NCBI GenBank assembly: GCA_963521545.1
Contig: CAUQVP010000049.1
Span: 1 to 13,543, forward strand
Length of the DNA: 13,543 nt
Direction of reading: 5' to 3'
From: JABCPE02 sp963521545
GTDB lineage: Bacteria; Bacteroidota; Bacteroidia; Flavobacteriales; Weeksellaceae
A program made the position numbers and the translations under genes. The notes beneath the pieces are model-generated. The model did no database searches. It worked only from the letters and a program-made list of their open reading frames with translations, and was not told the origin of the DNA. Shown one piece after another: positions 1-8,300 of this stretch (position 1 is the first letter of the stretch; each line of letters starts with the position of its first letter).

Positions 1-2
1 AA

Positions 3-2150
3 ATGAAAAAACAAATTGCTGTATTATCGCTTCTTATTTCCGCGATGGGATGGGCTCAAGAAGACAAACCACAGACCCAAAAGAAAGAAAAGGAAATAAA
101 AGAAGTAACGATTACGAAAACCAAAAAAGCGGTGGAGCAGAAGGCTGACCGCACGATATTTGATTTTTCTGAACAGCCGAATCTCAACACGGGAACGGCG
201 CTGGAAGGAATCAAAAAACTGCCAGGGCTTATCGTTTCAGACCTTACAGGAATGGCATATCAAGGGAAAATGCTGGATGTCTATATGGATGGGCGACCGC
301 TGAATATTACCAGCAATGAGCTAAGCGCCTTTTTAGAAGGAATGCCCGCAAATGCCATAGACAGGATAGAGGTGGTAACCAGCCCAGGAGCGGAATATCC
401 AGCAACTTCTGGTGGTGCGATTCTGAATATAATCACTTCAAAATCAGTGAAAAGCTACCTTACTGCCACTTATTCTGGGAACTATTCTTTTAGTAATTAT
501 GACAAATACCGAAGCAAAACGAACAATTCTATTTTGCTCAATTCCAAAAATAGATGGTTTGGCTGGCAGCTGAATGTAGGGCAGAACTATCTTGAAAACA
601 TGAAAAACAATGAAGTAGATGGTATTTCGAGCATATTTAATGATGAAAGGAACAGAGGCTATTTTGCAAAAGCAGCTTTGACTTTTGATTTTAGTCAAAA
701 TGATAGATTATTGCTAAATTATAACCTGAATTATAGTAATAATGATGCTGCGGTTCAGAGTAATGGGATTTACAGCGGACTGAGCTACAACAGACAAGAC
801 GAAATCGGGAGCATGAGGCTGAGACATGAAGCTTCGGCAGCATACCAAAAAAGATTTAGCGGTTCAGATAGGAAATTGGATTTTAAATTCACTTATACTA
901 AAAGGGATAATGATTTTGAACAGAAAAACTTATTTTTAAATCAAATTCCTACTAATCAGCTTCTTTTGGATAACAGTTCGGATGCGAGAACGGCTGAATT
1001 TAGAGTGGATTTTTCCCAGCCTCTTAATCTCTTTGATAAAGGGAAAATCAGCGTTGGTGGGCTTTACGAGAGATTGGATTTTACTACGGAAAGCAGAGGA
1101 ATTACCAATTTGGACTACCAGAGACAGACGGCGTCTTCTTATGTAGAACTGCAGACTACGATAGGGAAGCTGGATTTTATCCTCGGAACTCGTGCCGAAG
1201 ATTATGACATCAGCGGAACTACATACAACAGTAGCACGCATCAATACGATGATTTGCATAAATTCAAGCAATACCGCCTTTTCCCAAATGCCAGCGTGCA
1301 GTATAATTTCATGAAAGGAGTGAATTTTGCGGTTAATTATAATAAGAAAATCAGCCTGCCGAGTATTTCGCTTTTGAATCCAAATAACAATACTTATGGA
1401 AATGGTAATGTTCAAACAACGGGAAATGCGAATTTGCAACCCACGATTTATGATAATATAGAAGCAAAAATTTCAGCATTTGACTATGTATTTCTTGGGT
1501 ATAATTTAAATTTGGTTAATAATCAAGTTATACAAAAAATGACCCGCAGCGGTGATGAGGTTTCTATGATTAATGAAAATATTTCTTCCGTGAGAATACA
1601 TAATTTTAATATAGGTTTCCCAATTCCATTTATGATTTTTACAAAGTCAATCAAGGAAATCATGGGTTCTATGAGCACAACCAATCCTGATAAAATCAGC
1701 TTTTTGTATTTCTTTGCAAACTATCAGTTGCAGAGGCTTCCAGAAATCAAACCTAATGGACTTTGGTTTTTTAACCTAAATGCCCAGATTGTATTACCAA
1801 AGGGAATAAAACTGAATGCGAACTACAGCTATATCCCAGCCAATATAGGATATTTCTATTTCCAAACTGATAAACCACTGAATAACGCATTGGATATCAC
1901 ATTGTCAAGAAAATTCATGAGTGACAGACTAAATGTTTCACTATATGTGAATGATGTGTTTAATACTAATCAAATGTCTGCTCGCTCTATTTATCAGACA
2001 CCTAATGTGTTAATGAGCATTAAGAATGACACCCGTACTTTCGGAATTTCTGTAAATTATAAAATTCCTACAAGAAATAAACTAGCCAAAGAAAATCCTA
2101 ATATGCTGGGCAGTGACAAGAAAGAAGACGAAGGAGGATTGATAAAATAA
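3..2150 (+). CDS. TonB-dependent-receptor-like outer membrane beta-barrel protein
   Basis: A 715-aa predicted outer membrane protein. Residues 1-18 are a Sec signal peptide (MKKQ start, hydrophobic core, cleavage near GWA-QE). A TonB-box-like stretch (KEVTITK, about 33-39) follows, then a plug-like domain (about 45-147) with typical motifs: LEGIKKLPGL, VYMDGRP, IDRIEVVTSPGAEY and GGAILNIIT. The remaining ~560 residues are rich in alternating aromatic and polar residues, as in a large barrel. The arrangement fits the 'outer membrane beta-barrel family' (OMP_b-brl_3 type) of Bacteroidota. The N-terminal carboxypeptidase-regulatory-like domain common in that family is absent. No SusD partner is adjacent, so the substrate cannot be named. 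The ATG lies 2 nt from the window edge, so its promoter is not visible; the intact signal peptide supports this start. A siderophore or peptide receptor role is possible but unproven. Confidence 0.85.
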   Translation: MKKQIAVLSLLISAMGWAQEDKPQTQKKEKEIKEVTITKTKKAVEQKADRTIFDFSEQPNLNTGTALEGIKKLPGLIVSDLTGMAYQGKMLDVYMDGRPLNITSNELSAFLEGMPANAIDRIEVVTSPGAEYPATSGGAILNIITSKSVKSYLTATYSGNYSFSNYDKYRSKTNNSILLNSKNRWFGWQLNVGQNYLENMKNNEVDGISSIFNDERNRGYFAKAALTFDFSQNDRLLLNYNLNYSNNDAAVQSNGIYSGLSYNRQDEIGSMRLRHEASAAYQKRFSGSDRKLDFKFTYTKRDNDFEQKNLFLNQIPTNQLLLDNSSDARTAEFRVDFSQPLNLFDKGKISVGGLYERLDFTTESRGITNLDYQRQTASSYVELQTTIGKLDFILGTRAEDYDISGTTYNSSTHQYDDLHKFKQYRLFPNASVQYNFMKGVNFAVNYNKKISLPSISLLNPNNNTYGNGNVQTTGNANLQPTIYDNIEAKISAFDYVFLGYNLNLVNNQVIQKMTRSGDEVSMINENISSVRIHNFNIGFPIPFMIFTKSIKEIMGSMSTTNPDKISFLYFFANYQLQRLPEIKPNGLWFFNLNAQIVLPKGIKLNANYSYIPANIGYFYFQTDKPLNNALDITLSRKFMSDRLNVSLYVNDVFNTNQMSARSIYQTPNVLMSIKNDTRTFGISVNYKIPTRNKLAKENPNMLGSDKKEDEGGLIK

Positions 2151-2154
2151 TAAA

Positions 2155-2186
2155 AAATCCCTCAATTACGAGGGATTTATTTTTTT
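2155..2186. terminator. Bidirectional rho-independent terminator between convergent genes
   Basis: A 9-bp perfect stem (AAATCCCTC at 2155-2163, GAGGGATTT at 2170-2178) encloses the 6-nt loop AATTAC. On the plus strand T-rich sequence runs to 2186; on the minus strand the A-run at 2152-2157 supplies a U-tract. It sits between the stop at 2148-2150 and the opposite-strand stop at 2185-2187, so it can serve both genes. Confidence 0.88.
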
Positions 2187-2691
2187 AGTTAAGGTCAAAA
2201 GCTGCACCGATTTGGAAAGTAAACTGGTTGTTTAGTCTTTCGTATCCAGCTGCGCTTGTTTTGTATCTTGCGATAGGGAAGGTGATTTCAGAGAATACTC
2301 CGAAACCTTTATTAAAGAAGTATCTAGCACCGATATGTCCTCCGAAGTTTTTCAAACTTAAGCTCAAACCTGGGTAAACATCCAGCTGTTCAGGCAGGTT
2401 CATAACTCCACCTAAATTAGCATTAAATCTCCCACGAAAGTCAAATCTATCTCCTACAGGAGCTTTTTCCACTCCGTTTACATTGTGTGTCGTTCCCAAA
2501 AGGTAGCTCATCTGTAATCCTACTGAGAAGCTTCTCCCCAGTCCATAGTCAGCTCCTGCTGTGACACCTGTGCCTTTGCTTTGGATGTTAGCTCCTACAT
2601 AAGCTCTGATATCATTAGCACCAGTGAATGCTTCCTGTGAATATGCCACAGAAGAAATTGCCAAAAGCAATCCTGCAATTATTTTTTTCAT
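2185..2691 (-). CDS. Small outer membrane beta-barrel protein, function unknown
   Basis: A 168-aa secreted protein read on the minus strand. Residues 1-19 are a clear signal peptide (MKKIIAGLLLAISSVAYSQ, cleavage near YSQ/E). The mature part consists of alternating hydrophobic/polar strands rich in Gly and aromatics (for example DYGLGRSFSVGLQMSYLLG, GGHIGARYFFNKGFGVFSEI) and ends in FQIGAAFDLN. This pattern fits an 8-stranded OmpA/OmpW-like outer membrane barrel. I do not recognise a named family, although similar short barrels are common in Chryseobacterium-like genomes. It is monocistronic, with its own promoter directly upstream and a terminator shared with the convergent receptor gene. 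A structural or porin-like role is a guess. Confidence 0.78.
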   Translation of the reverse strand: MKKIIAGLLLAISSVAYSQEAFTGANDIRAYVGANIQSKGTGVTAGADYGLGRSFSVGLQMSYLLGTTHNVNGVEKAPVGDRFDFRGRFNANLGGVMNLPEQLDVYPGLSLSLKNFGGHIGARYFFNKGFGVFSEITFPIARYKTSAAGYERLNNQFTFQIGAAFDLN

Positions 2692-2700
2692 AAATCAAAT

Positions 2701-2717
2701 TATTTTTGGCAAAAATA
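2701..2717. repeat. 17-bp perfect palindrome over the -7 box
   Basis: TATTTTTG-G-CAAAAATA: two 8-bp arms around one central base. Each arm reads TAnnTTTG outward on its own strand. The minus-strand arm is the probable -7 box of the barrel gene. The plus-strand arm could be a second -7 box facing the malic enzyme gene, though no well-spaced TTG lies upstream of it. The palindrome could instead be a dimeric repressor site, or simply chance in AT-rich DNA. Confidence 0.5.
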
Positions 2718-2737
2718 AAAATTATTTTTAAAATCAA
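2710..2737 (-). promoter_or_regulatory. Bacteroidota-type promoter for the small barrel gene
   Basis: Read on the minus strand, TTG (2737-2735) is followed after 17 nt by TATTTTTG (2717-2710), which matches the Bacteroidota pattern TTG-N17-23-TAnnTTTG. Transcription would start near 2705, about 14 nt before the ATG at 2691. The -7 box forms one arm of a 17-bp palindrome (2701-2717). Confidence 0.6.
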
Positions 2738-2757
2738 TATTTTCAATTAAAATATAA

Positions 2758-2786
2758 TGATAATTCCGAAAAAAAGCAGAAATTTG
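2758..2786 (+). promoter_or_regulatory. Weak candidate promoter for malic enzyme gene
   Basis: GAAATTTG (2779-2786) differs at one position from TAnnTTTG, and a TG lies 19 nt upstream (2758-2759). A start near 2791 would give a ~30-nt leader. The alternative is the plus-strand arm of the palindrome at 2701-2708, which would give a leader of about 110 nt. Confidence 0.2.
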
Positions 2787-2821
2787 CGGACTCTATTCCG
2801 AGAAATAATAATCGAATTAAA

Positions 2822-4105
2822 ATGATGGAAAACAATAAAGAAAACTTGAAAGAAGCTGCTCTGGACTATCACAGAGCCGAGCCCAAAGGGAAAATCCAAA
2901 TGGTGCCGTCCAAACCCTACACTACACAATGGGATTTGAGTCTGGCGTATTCTCCTGGGGTGGCAGAACCTTGTCTTGAAATAGAAAAAGATGCCTCCAA
3001 AGTCTATGAATACACTTCTAAAGGAAATCTCGTGGCTGTAATCAGTAACGGAACAGCTGTTCTAGGGCTTGGAGATATCGGTGCAGAGGCTTCTAAACCT
3101 GTGATGGAGGGCAAAGGGCTTTTGTTCAAGGTGTTTGCGGATATCAATGTTTTTGACATAGAAGTTAATGAAAAAGACCCTGATAAATTTGTAGAAATCG
3201 TGAAAGCGATAGCGCCTACTTTTGGAGGGATTAATTTGGAAGATATCAAAGCGCCAGAGGCTTTTTATATAGAAAAAAGACTAAAAGAAGAACTGGATAT
3301 TCCACTGATGCATGATGACCAGCATGGAACGGCAATTATCTCCGCAGCGGCATTGCTCAATGGTTTAGAAATAGCAGGAAAAAAGATAGAGGACATAAAA
3401 ATGGTGGTAAATGGCGCAGGTGCGGCGGCTATTGCGTGTTCTAAACTTTATATAGAGCTGGGCTTGAAAAAAGAAAACATCATAATGTGCGACAGCAAGG
3501 GGGTTATCAGCCATAAGAGAACCAACCTTACGCCTGAGAAATTGGATTTTGTTCAAAATACCGAAGCGGAAACTCTGGATGAGGTTTTGGAGGGAGCAGA
3601 TGTTTTCATCGGACTTTCCAAAGGGAATGTTTTAAAACCTGAAGTTTTAGCGAAAATGGCAGAAAATCCTATTGTTTTTGCTTTGGCTAATCCTATTCCA
3701 GAGATAAACTATGATTTAGCAAAACAGACCCGCCCAGATGTGATTATGGCAACGGGAAGAAGTGACTATCCTAATCAGGTGAATAATGTTTTGGGATTCC
3801 CTTATATATTCCGTGGGGCGCTGGATGTGCAGGCGACAGACATCAATGAAGAGATGAAGATAGCGGCGGTTCATGCCATTGCAGATTTAGCGAAAGAACC
3901 AGCAACAGAAGAAGTGAAACAGGCTTATAATTTGGCTGAAATCAGCTTCGGGAAAGATTATTTCATTCCGAAACCACTTGACAGCAGACTATTTGCAAAA
4001 GTTTCTGCCGCAGTTGCCAAAGCAGCCGTAGAAAGCGGAGTTGCAAGAAAACCAATCAGCGATTTTGCTGAATATGAAAAGCAACTTTCCGAAAGGAAAA
4101 AATAA
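2822..4105 (+). CDS. maeB: NADP-dependent malic enzyme, single-domain form
   Basis: Oxidative decarboxylation of malate to pyruvate and CO2 with NAD(P)+, linking the TCA cycle to pyruvate and NADPH supply in the cytoplasm. The 427-aa protein carries the family landmarks in order: YSPGVAEPC with the catalytic Tyr at 43; VMEGKGLLFK with the probable catalytic Lys at 98; the metal-binding region FGGINLEDIKAP (E140, D141) and HDDQHGTA (164-171); a Rossmann nucleotide-binding loop NGAGAAAIA (197-205); ALANPIPEI (287-295); and TGRSDYPNQVNNVLGFPYIF (311-330). It ends after the malic domain, whereas many MaeB proteins run to ~760 aa with a C-terminal phosphotransacetylase-like domain. The ending looks natural because a strong terminator follows. 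Two ATGs are in tandem (2822, 2825). The assignment is firm; the preference for NADP over NAD is inferred from the family. Confidence 0.93.
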   Translation: MMENNKENLKEAALDYHRAEPKGKIQMVPSKPYTTQWDLSLAYSPGVAEPCLEIEKDASKVYEYTSKGNLVAVISNGTAVLGLGDIGAEASKPVMEGKGLLFKVFADINVFDIEVNEKDPDKFVEIVKAIAPTFGGINLEDIKAPEAFYIEKRLKEELDIPLMHDDQHGTAIISAAALLNGLEIAGKKIEDIKMVVNGAGAAAIACSKLYIELGLKKENIIMCDSKGVISHKRTNLTPEKLDFVQNTEAETLDEVLEGADVFIGLSKGNVLKPEVLAKMAENPIVFALANPIPEINYDLAKQTRPDVIMATGRSDYPNQVNNVLGFPYIFRGALDVQATDINEEMKIAAVHAIADLAKEPATEEVKQAYNLAEISFGKDYFIPKPLDSRLFAKVSAAVAKAAVESGVARKPISDFAEYEKQLSERKK

Positions 4106-4124
4106 TTTGAAGTTTAAAAAAATT

Positions 4125-4154
4125 AAATCCTCTTTATCAAAGAGGATTTTTTTT
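4125..4154 (+). terminator. Rho-independent terminator after malic enzyme gene
   Basis: An 11-bp perfect stem (AAATCCTCTTT 4125-4135, AAAGAGGATTT 4139-4149) with a 3-nt loop (ATC) is followed by a T-run to 4154. It starts 19 nt after the stop codon. Confidence 0.92.
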
Positions 4155-4179
4155 ATTTCAAAATATTATATTAAATTTG
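4155..4179 (+). promoter_or_regulatory. Promoter of the lipoprotein pair
   Basis: TAAATTTG at 4172-4179 is a perfect TAnnTTTG -7 box, 22 nt before the ATG at 4202. No TTG is present at the expected -33 distance. The upstream 14-mer ATTTCAAAATATTA (4155-4168) recurs exactly at 5274-5287 before leuS. It directly abuts the preceding terminator. Confidence 0.55.
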
Positions 4180-4201
4180 TCAAAAATTAAAAATGCTGAT
4201 T

Positions 4202-4738
4202 ATGAGAAAGTTTAGTTATTTATTGATGGTGATGTTTTCTCTCTTCTTGTTTAGCTGTAGAGAAGGGGAAGAAGGAACAGATACGAATGGAAATCCAAAT
4301 CCAAGTGTCCCTGTACAACCATTGCAACCAGAAAGAATTGTGGGAGAATGGAATCTTATAGAATTGACATATTCAGGCGAACTTCGTCTGCATAGAGGAG
4401 GTGTGGTAAAAAACTGGATTTCGCCTACACCACTTACTATGTGTGAAGTAAGAACAAAAGTTAATTTATTGCCAGGTGGAACAGGAACTGCAGAGGAATG
4501 GGCAGATACTGGAAAAAAATGTATTATGGTAAGTAATGGTAGTATTACCTATACTTTTGACAAGGATACAAGAGTTTTGGTTATAAGAATGGGGGCGAAG
4601 ACTTACCGCTATGTTATCAATAATCTTACAGATAACAAGATGGAAAGAGAAGAATGGGTTTCTAATGCGGATATAGGATCAGGAATTTTTACAGGTAAGA
4701 TTTATACAGTGATGCAAAAAGATCTTGGTAAATTATAA
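4202..4738 (+). CDS. Lipocalin-like lipoprotein, first of a tandem pair
   Basis: A 178-aa predicted lipoprotein. From the ATG at 4202 it has a compact type II signal peptide (MRKFSYLLMVMFSLFLFSC) with lipobox LFSC and lipidated Cys19. An in-frame ATG at 4193 would add MLI, but the downstream paralogue starts with the same MRKF and supports 4202. After the signal come an acidic linker, a Pro-rich stretch (about 31-43), then a beta-rich domain with IVGEWNLIEL and GSITYTFDKDTRVLVIRMG. The GEW...L opening and this strand pattern resemble small lipocalin-like domains of Bacteroidota, a fold-level inference only. Two further cysteines (81, 107) match C66 and C92 of the neighbour and could form a disulfide. 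The acidic residues after Cys19 are compatible with surface export. Ligand unknown. Confidence 0.8.
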   Translation: MRKFSYLLMVMFSLFLFSCREGEEGTDTNGNPNPSVPVQPLQPERIVGEWNLIELTYSGELRLHRGGVVKNWISPTPLTMCEVRTKVNLLPGGTGTAEEWADTGKKCIMVSNGSITYTFDKDTRVLVIRMGAKTYRYVINNLTDNKMEREEWVSNADIGSGIFTGKIYTVMQKDLGKL

Positions 4739-4742
4739 AGTT

Positions 4743-5222
4743 ATGAGAAAATTTAATTATTTATTGGTCGCGTTGTTTTCTTTTTTAGTGCTCAGTTGTA
4801 ACAGGAGTGATGAAATGCCTCCACAGCCACAGGACAAGCTGATAGGAAGCTGGGGTCTTACAAAAACGAGATTGAAAGGAAATATCACTGTGCTAGGAAT
4901 AACCACAGCTATAGATATGGATGCACCGATTACTTCTTGTGAAAAAAAGACAAAAACTACTTTTTTACAAGGTGGTACAGGAACTACAGAGGTGTGGGCT
5001 AATCTATCAGGGAGCTGTGAAAAGAAAAGAGAAGGAAATATTACCTACACTTTTGACAAGGATACCAAAGAACTGGTTGTACATCTAGGGCCAGAGACTA
5101 CTCGTTCCATAGTGAAAAAACTTACAAGTACAGAGCTGGAAGCAGAGGAAAGTGTTACTGATTTACGAGTAAGAGGATTCCTCTTTACAGGGACAGTTTA
5201 TGTAACAATGCAGAAATTATAA
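4743..5222 (+). CDS. Lipocalin-like lipoprotein, second of a tandem pair
   Basis: A 159-aa paralogue of the preceding gene, starting 4 nt after its stop, so the two are almost certainly co-transcribed. The signal peptide MRKFNYLLVALFSFLVLSC ends in lipobox VLSC with lipidated Cys19. An upstream in-frame ATG at 4725 lies inside the previous gene and would add MVNYKV before the signal; it is less likely. The mature part shares LIGSWGLTK, an SCEKKTKT segment, GGTGTTEVWA and NITYTFDKDTKELVVHLG with the neighbour, including both non-lipid cysteines (66, 92). It lacks the longer Pro-rich linker of the first copy. The DNA is also similar (for example TTTTGACAAGGATAC in both), which points to a tandem duplication. 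The family resembles lipocalin-like domains; ligand and function are unknown. Confidence 0.8.
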   Translation: MRKFNYLLVALFSFLVLSCNRSDEMPPQPQDKLIGSWGLTKTRLKGNITVLGITTAIDMDAPITSCEKKTKTTFLQGGTGTTEVWANLSGSCEKKREGNITYTFDKDTKELVVHLGPETTRSIVKKLTSTELEAEESVTDLRVRGFLFTGTVYVTMQKL

Positions 5223-5245
5223 TTGTTTTAGATTAAAATATTCAT

Positions 5246-5272
5246 AAGCCTTACTTTTTAGTAAGGCTTTTT
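5246..5272 (+). terminator. Rho-independent terminator after lipoprotein pair
   Basis: A 10-bp perfect stem (AAGCCTTACT 5246-5255, AGTAAGGCTT 5260-5269) with loop TTTT is followed by a short T-run to 5272. It lies 23 nt after the stop of the second lipoprotein. Confidence 0.9.
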
Positions 5273-5273
5273 C

Positions 5274-5293
5274 ATTTCAAAATATTAAATTTG
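5274..5293 (+). promoter_or_regulatory. Promoter of leuS
   Basis: TAAATTTG at 5286-5293 is a perfect TAnnTTTG -7 box, ending 20 nt before the leuS ATG. As at the lipoprotein promoter, it is preceded by the 14-mer ATTTCAAAATATTA (5274-5287, overlapping the box) and has no clear TTG at -33. The leader would be about 15 nt, leaving no room for a T-box or attenuator. Confidence 0.55.
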
Positions 5294-5313
5294 CCTCTTT
5301 AAATCATCAGACC

Positions 5314-8300
5314 ATGTTTTACAATCATCAAGAGATAGAAAAGAAATGGCAGAAGTTCTGGGAAGAAAACCAAACTTTCAAAAGCCAGCAGCCGTCAGAA
5401 AGCAGCAAACCGAAATATTATGTTTTAGATATGTTCCCTTATCCATCGGGGGCGGGGCTTCATGTGGGGCATCCGCTGGGGTATATTGCGAGTGATATTT
5501 ATGCCAGATTCAAAAGACACCAAGGGTATAATGTCCTTCATCCTGTGGGGTATGACAGCTTTGGGCTTCCAGCTGAGCAATATGCGATTCAGACAGGGCA
5601 GCATCCTGCGGTGACCACAGAGGAAAACATCAATAGATACGAACAGCAGCTTAAGAAAATCGGCTTTTCCTTCGATTGGAGCAGGGAGATTAGAACCTCT
5701 GACCCAGCCTATTACAGATGGACACAGTGGATATTCATAGAGCTGTTTCACTCTTGGTATAATAAGGCTACGGACAGAGCGGAGAATATTTCTACCCTTG
5801 TGGCTCATTTAGAAAAGTTTGGGACAGAAAACCTTGATGCCGTGCAGTCCGATGAATTAAATTTCACTGCGGAGGAATGGCAAAACGCTTCTGAGGTGGA
5901 TAAACAAGATATTTTATTGAATTACAGAATGGCTTATCGAGCAGAGACTACGGTAAACTGGTGTCCTGCACTCGGAACGGTTCTTGCCAATGATGAGGTA
6001 AAAGATGGTAAGTCAGAGCGTGGCGGATACCCTGTTTATCAAAAGAAAATGATGCAGTGGTCTATGCGTATTACAGCTTATTCGGACAGACTTTTGCGAG
6101 GGCTGGACGGGCTGGACTGGTCAGAAGCGGTGAAAGAAAGCCAAAGAAACTGGATAGGAAAATCTGAGGGCGCTTTGGTGAAATTCGGTATTAAAGGTGC
6201 TGATGATTTCATAGAGGTTTTCACTACTCGCCCTGATACTATTTTTGGGGTGTCTTTCGTTACGCTTGCTCCAGAACACGAATTGGTTTCAAAAATCACT
6301 ACGCCAGAGCAGAAAGAATCCGTGGAAGCCTATATAGAAGCTACTTCCAAACGCTCTGAAAGAGACAGAATGGCGGATGTAAAGACTATTTCAGGGGTGT
6401 TCACAGGGGCTTACGCAGAACATCCTATTACTAAAGAACCTATCCCTATTTGGATTGGCGATTATGTGCTGGCAGGATACGGAACAGGTGCTGTGATGGC
6501 AGTTCCTGCGGGGGATGAGAGAGACTTTGCCTTTGCGAAACATTTTGATATTGAGATAAAAAACATATTTGATAAAGATATCTCCGAGAAGGCTTTTACC
6601 GAGAAAGAAGGTATGGTTTATCAAAATTCGGAGTTTCTAAATGGCTGTAGTAGTTATCATGAAGCGGTAAAATCAGTTGTGGAATATTTGGAAAATCATA
6701 AAGTAGGAAAATCCAAGATAAACTACCGCCAGAGGGATGCTATTTTCTCACGCCAAAGATACTGGGGAGAGCCTGTTCCTATTTATTATGAAAATGAAAT
6801 GCCGTATACTTTGCCTGTTTCTGTGCTTCCACTTGAGTTGCCAGAAGTAGAAAAATACCTGCCGACCGAAGATGGAGATCCGCCGCTAGGGAATGCTAAA
6901 AATTTCGCTTGGGATAAGGTTAATCAAAAGGTGGTATCTACGGAACTGATTGACAATCAAAATGTTTTCCCGCTTGAGTTGTCCACTATGCCAGGTTGGG
7001 CGGGGAGTTCTTGGTATTTCTTAAGATACATGAACCCAAATAATGAAGCCGAGTTTTGTGATAAAAATACATCGGACTACTGGGGGCAGGTAGATTTGTA
7101 TATCGGTGGAAGTGAGCATGCTACGGGGCATCTTCTTTATTCTCGTTTTTGGACTATGTTCTTGAAAGACAGAGGATTTATCAGCCACGAAGAGCCTTTC
7201 CAAAAGATGATAAACCAAGGGATGATTTTGGGAATGAGTGCTTTTGTTTTTAGATTATTTCCAGATTACCCTTCAGGCATAAAAGCATATTTAAATGAAA
7301 ATGGTAAAGAAATTAAATTTCCAGAAAATTTATATGTTTCAAAAAAATATGCCTTATCTTCAATTAGTTATAAACAAAAAGTTGGAGATTTGGCTGTAAA
7401 AGATGATTTCAAAGAAGGAGGATTAGATCCTTATTATAATAAAGTTGAAATTCCTAATGAGCTAAAAGAATTGGGAAGAATTTATTATGAAAAATTAAAA
7501 GAATTAAATCCAAATAACCCTGTTGTTGCAGATTTAGAAGTGGTTTTATTTTTAGGAGATTGTCAAACTATATATACAGATGTTTCATTATTAAAAGGAA
7601 CTTCAGACGAGCTGGATTTGGATAAGTTTAAGGCTTGGAGGCCAGAGTTTAAGGATGCTGAATTTATCTTGGAAGACGGAAAATACATTACAGAAAGAGA
7701 GGTGGAAAAAATGTCTAAATCCAAATATAATGTAGTAAATCCTGATGATATTTGTGAAGAGTATGGAGCGGATTGTCTAAGGCTTTATGAAATGTTCCTT
7801 GGGCCGCTGGAGCAGTCTAAACCATGGAATACACAGGGCTTGAGCGGGGTTTATGGTTTCCTTAAGAAGTTCTACAATCTTTATTTTGATGGGGATACTT
7901 TTTCGGTTTCAGAGGAAGAGCCTACGAAAGAGGAGCTTAAAATCCTGCATACATTGATTAAAAAGGTGATTTACGATATTGAGAATTTTTCGTTTAATAC
8001 TTCTGTGTCGCAGTTTATGATAGCTGTGAATGAATTACAAAAACTAAAATGTAATAAAAAAGCTATCCTAGAGCCACTCGCTGTTTTGATTTCGCCTTAC
8101 GCACCGCATGTTTGTGAGGAGCTTTGGAGTCTTCTTGGTAATGCAGAAAGTATAGATTTTGCACCTTTCCCTGCTCTGAATGAGGCGTATTTGGTGGAAG
8201 ATGAAATAGAATATCCAGTGAGTTTTAATGGGAAGATGAGGTTCAAACTTTCTCTTTCTGCCGAGCTTTCTAAAGAGGAAATAGAGGAAATAGTAATGAA

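Noticed and set aside
936..1439. 167-aa open frame on the minus strand
   Set aside because: It lies wholly inside the receptor gene, has no signal or domain pattern, and is biased like the antisense of a beta-barrel gene; a shadow frame.
4193..4201. Upstream start (MLI) for the first lipoprotein
   Set aside because: The paralogue begins with MRKF at the equivalent place and the signal peptide is complete from 4202; 4193 remains possible but less likely.
4725..4742. Upstream start (MVNYKV) for the second lipoprotein
   Set aside because: It would overlap the end of the first gene and add a non-homologous extension before a complete lipoprotein signal peptide.
7243..7605. Intein or intron within leuS
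   Set aside because: The segment is in frame, has no Cys/Ser at its start and no His-Asn ending, contains no homing-endonuclease motif, and at ~120 residues is too short for a typical intein. The downstream KMSKS is in frame without splicing.
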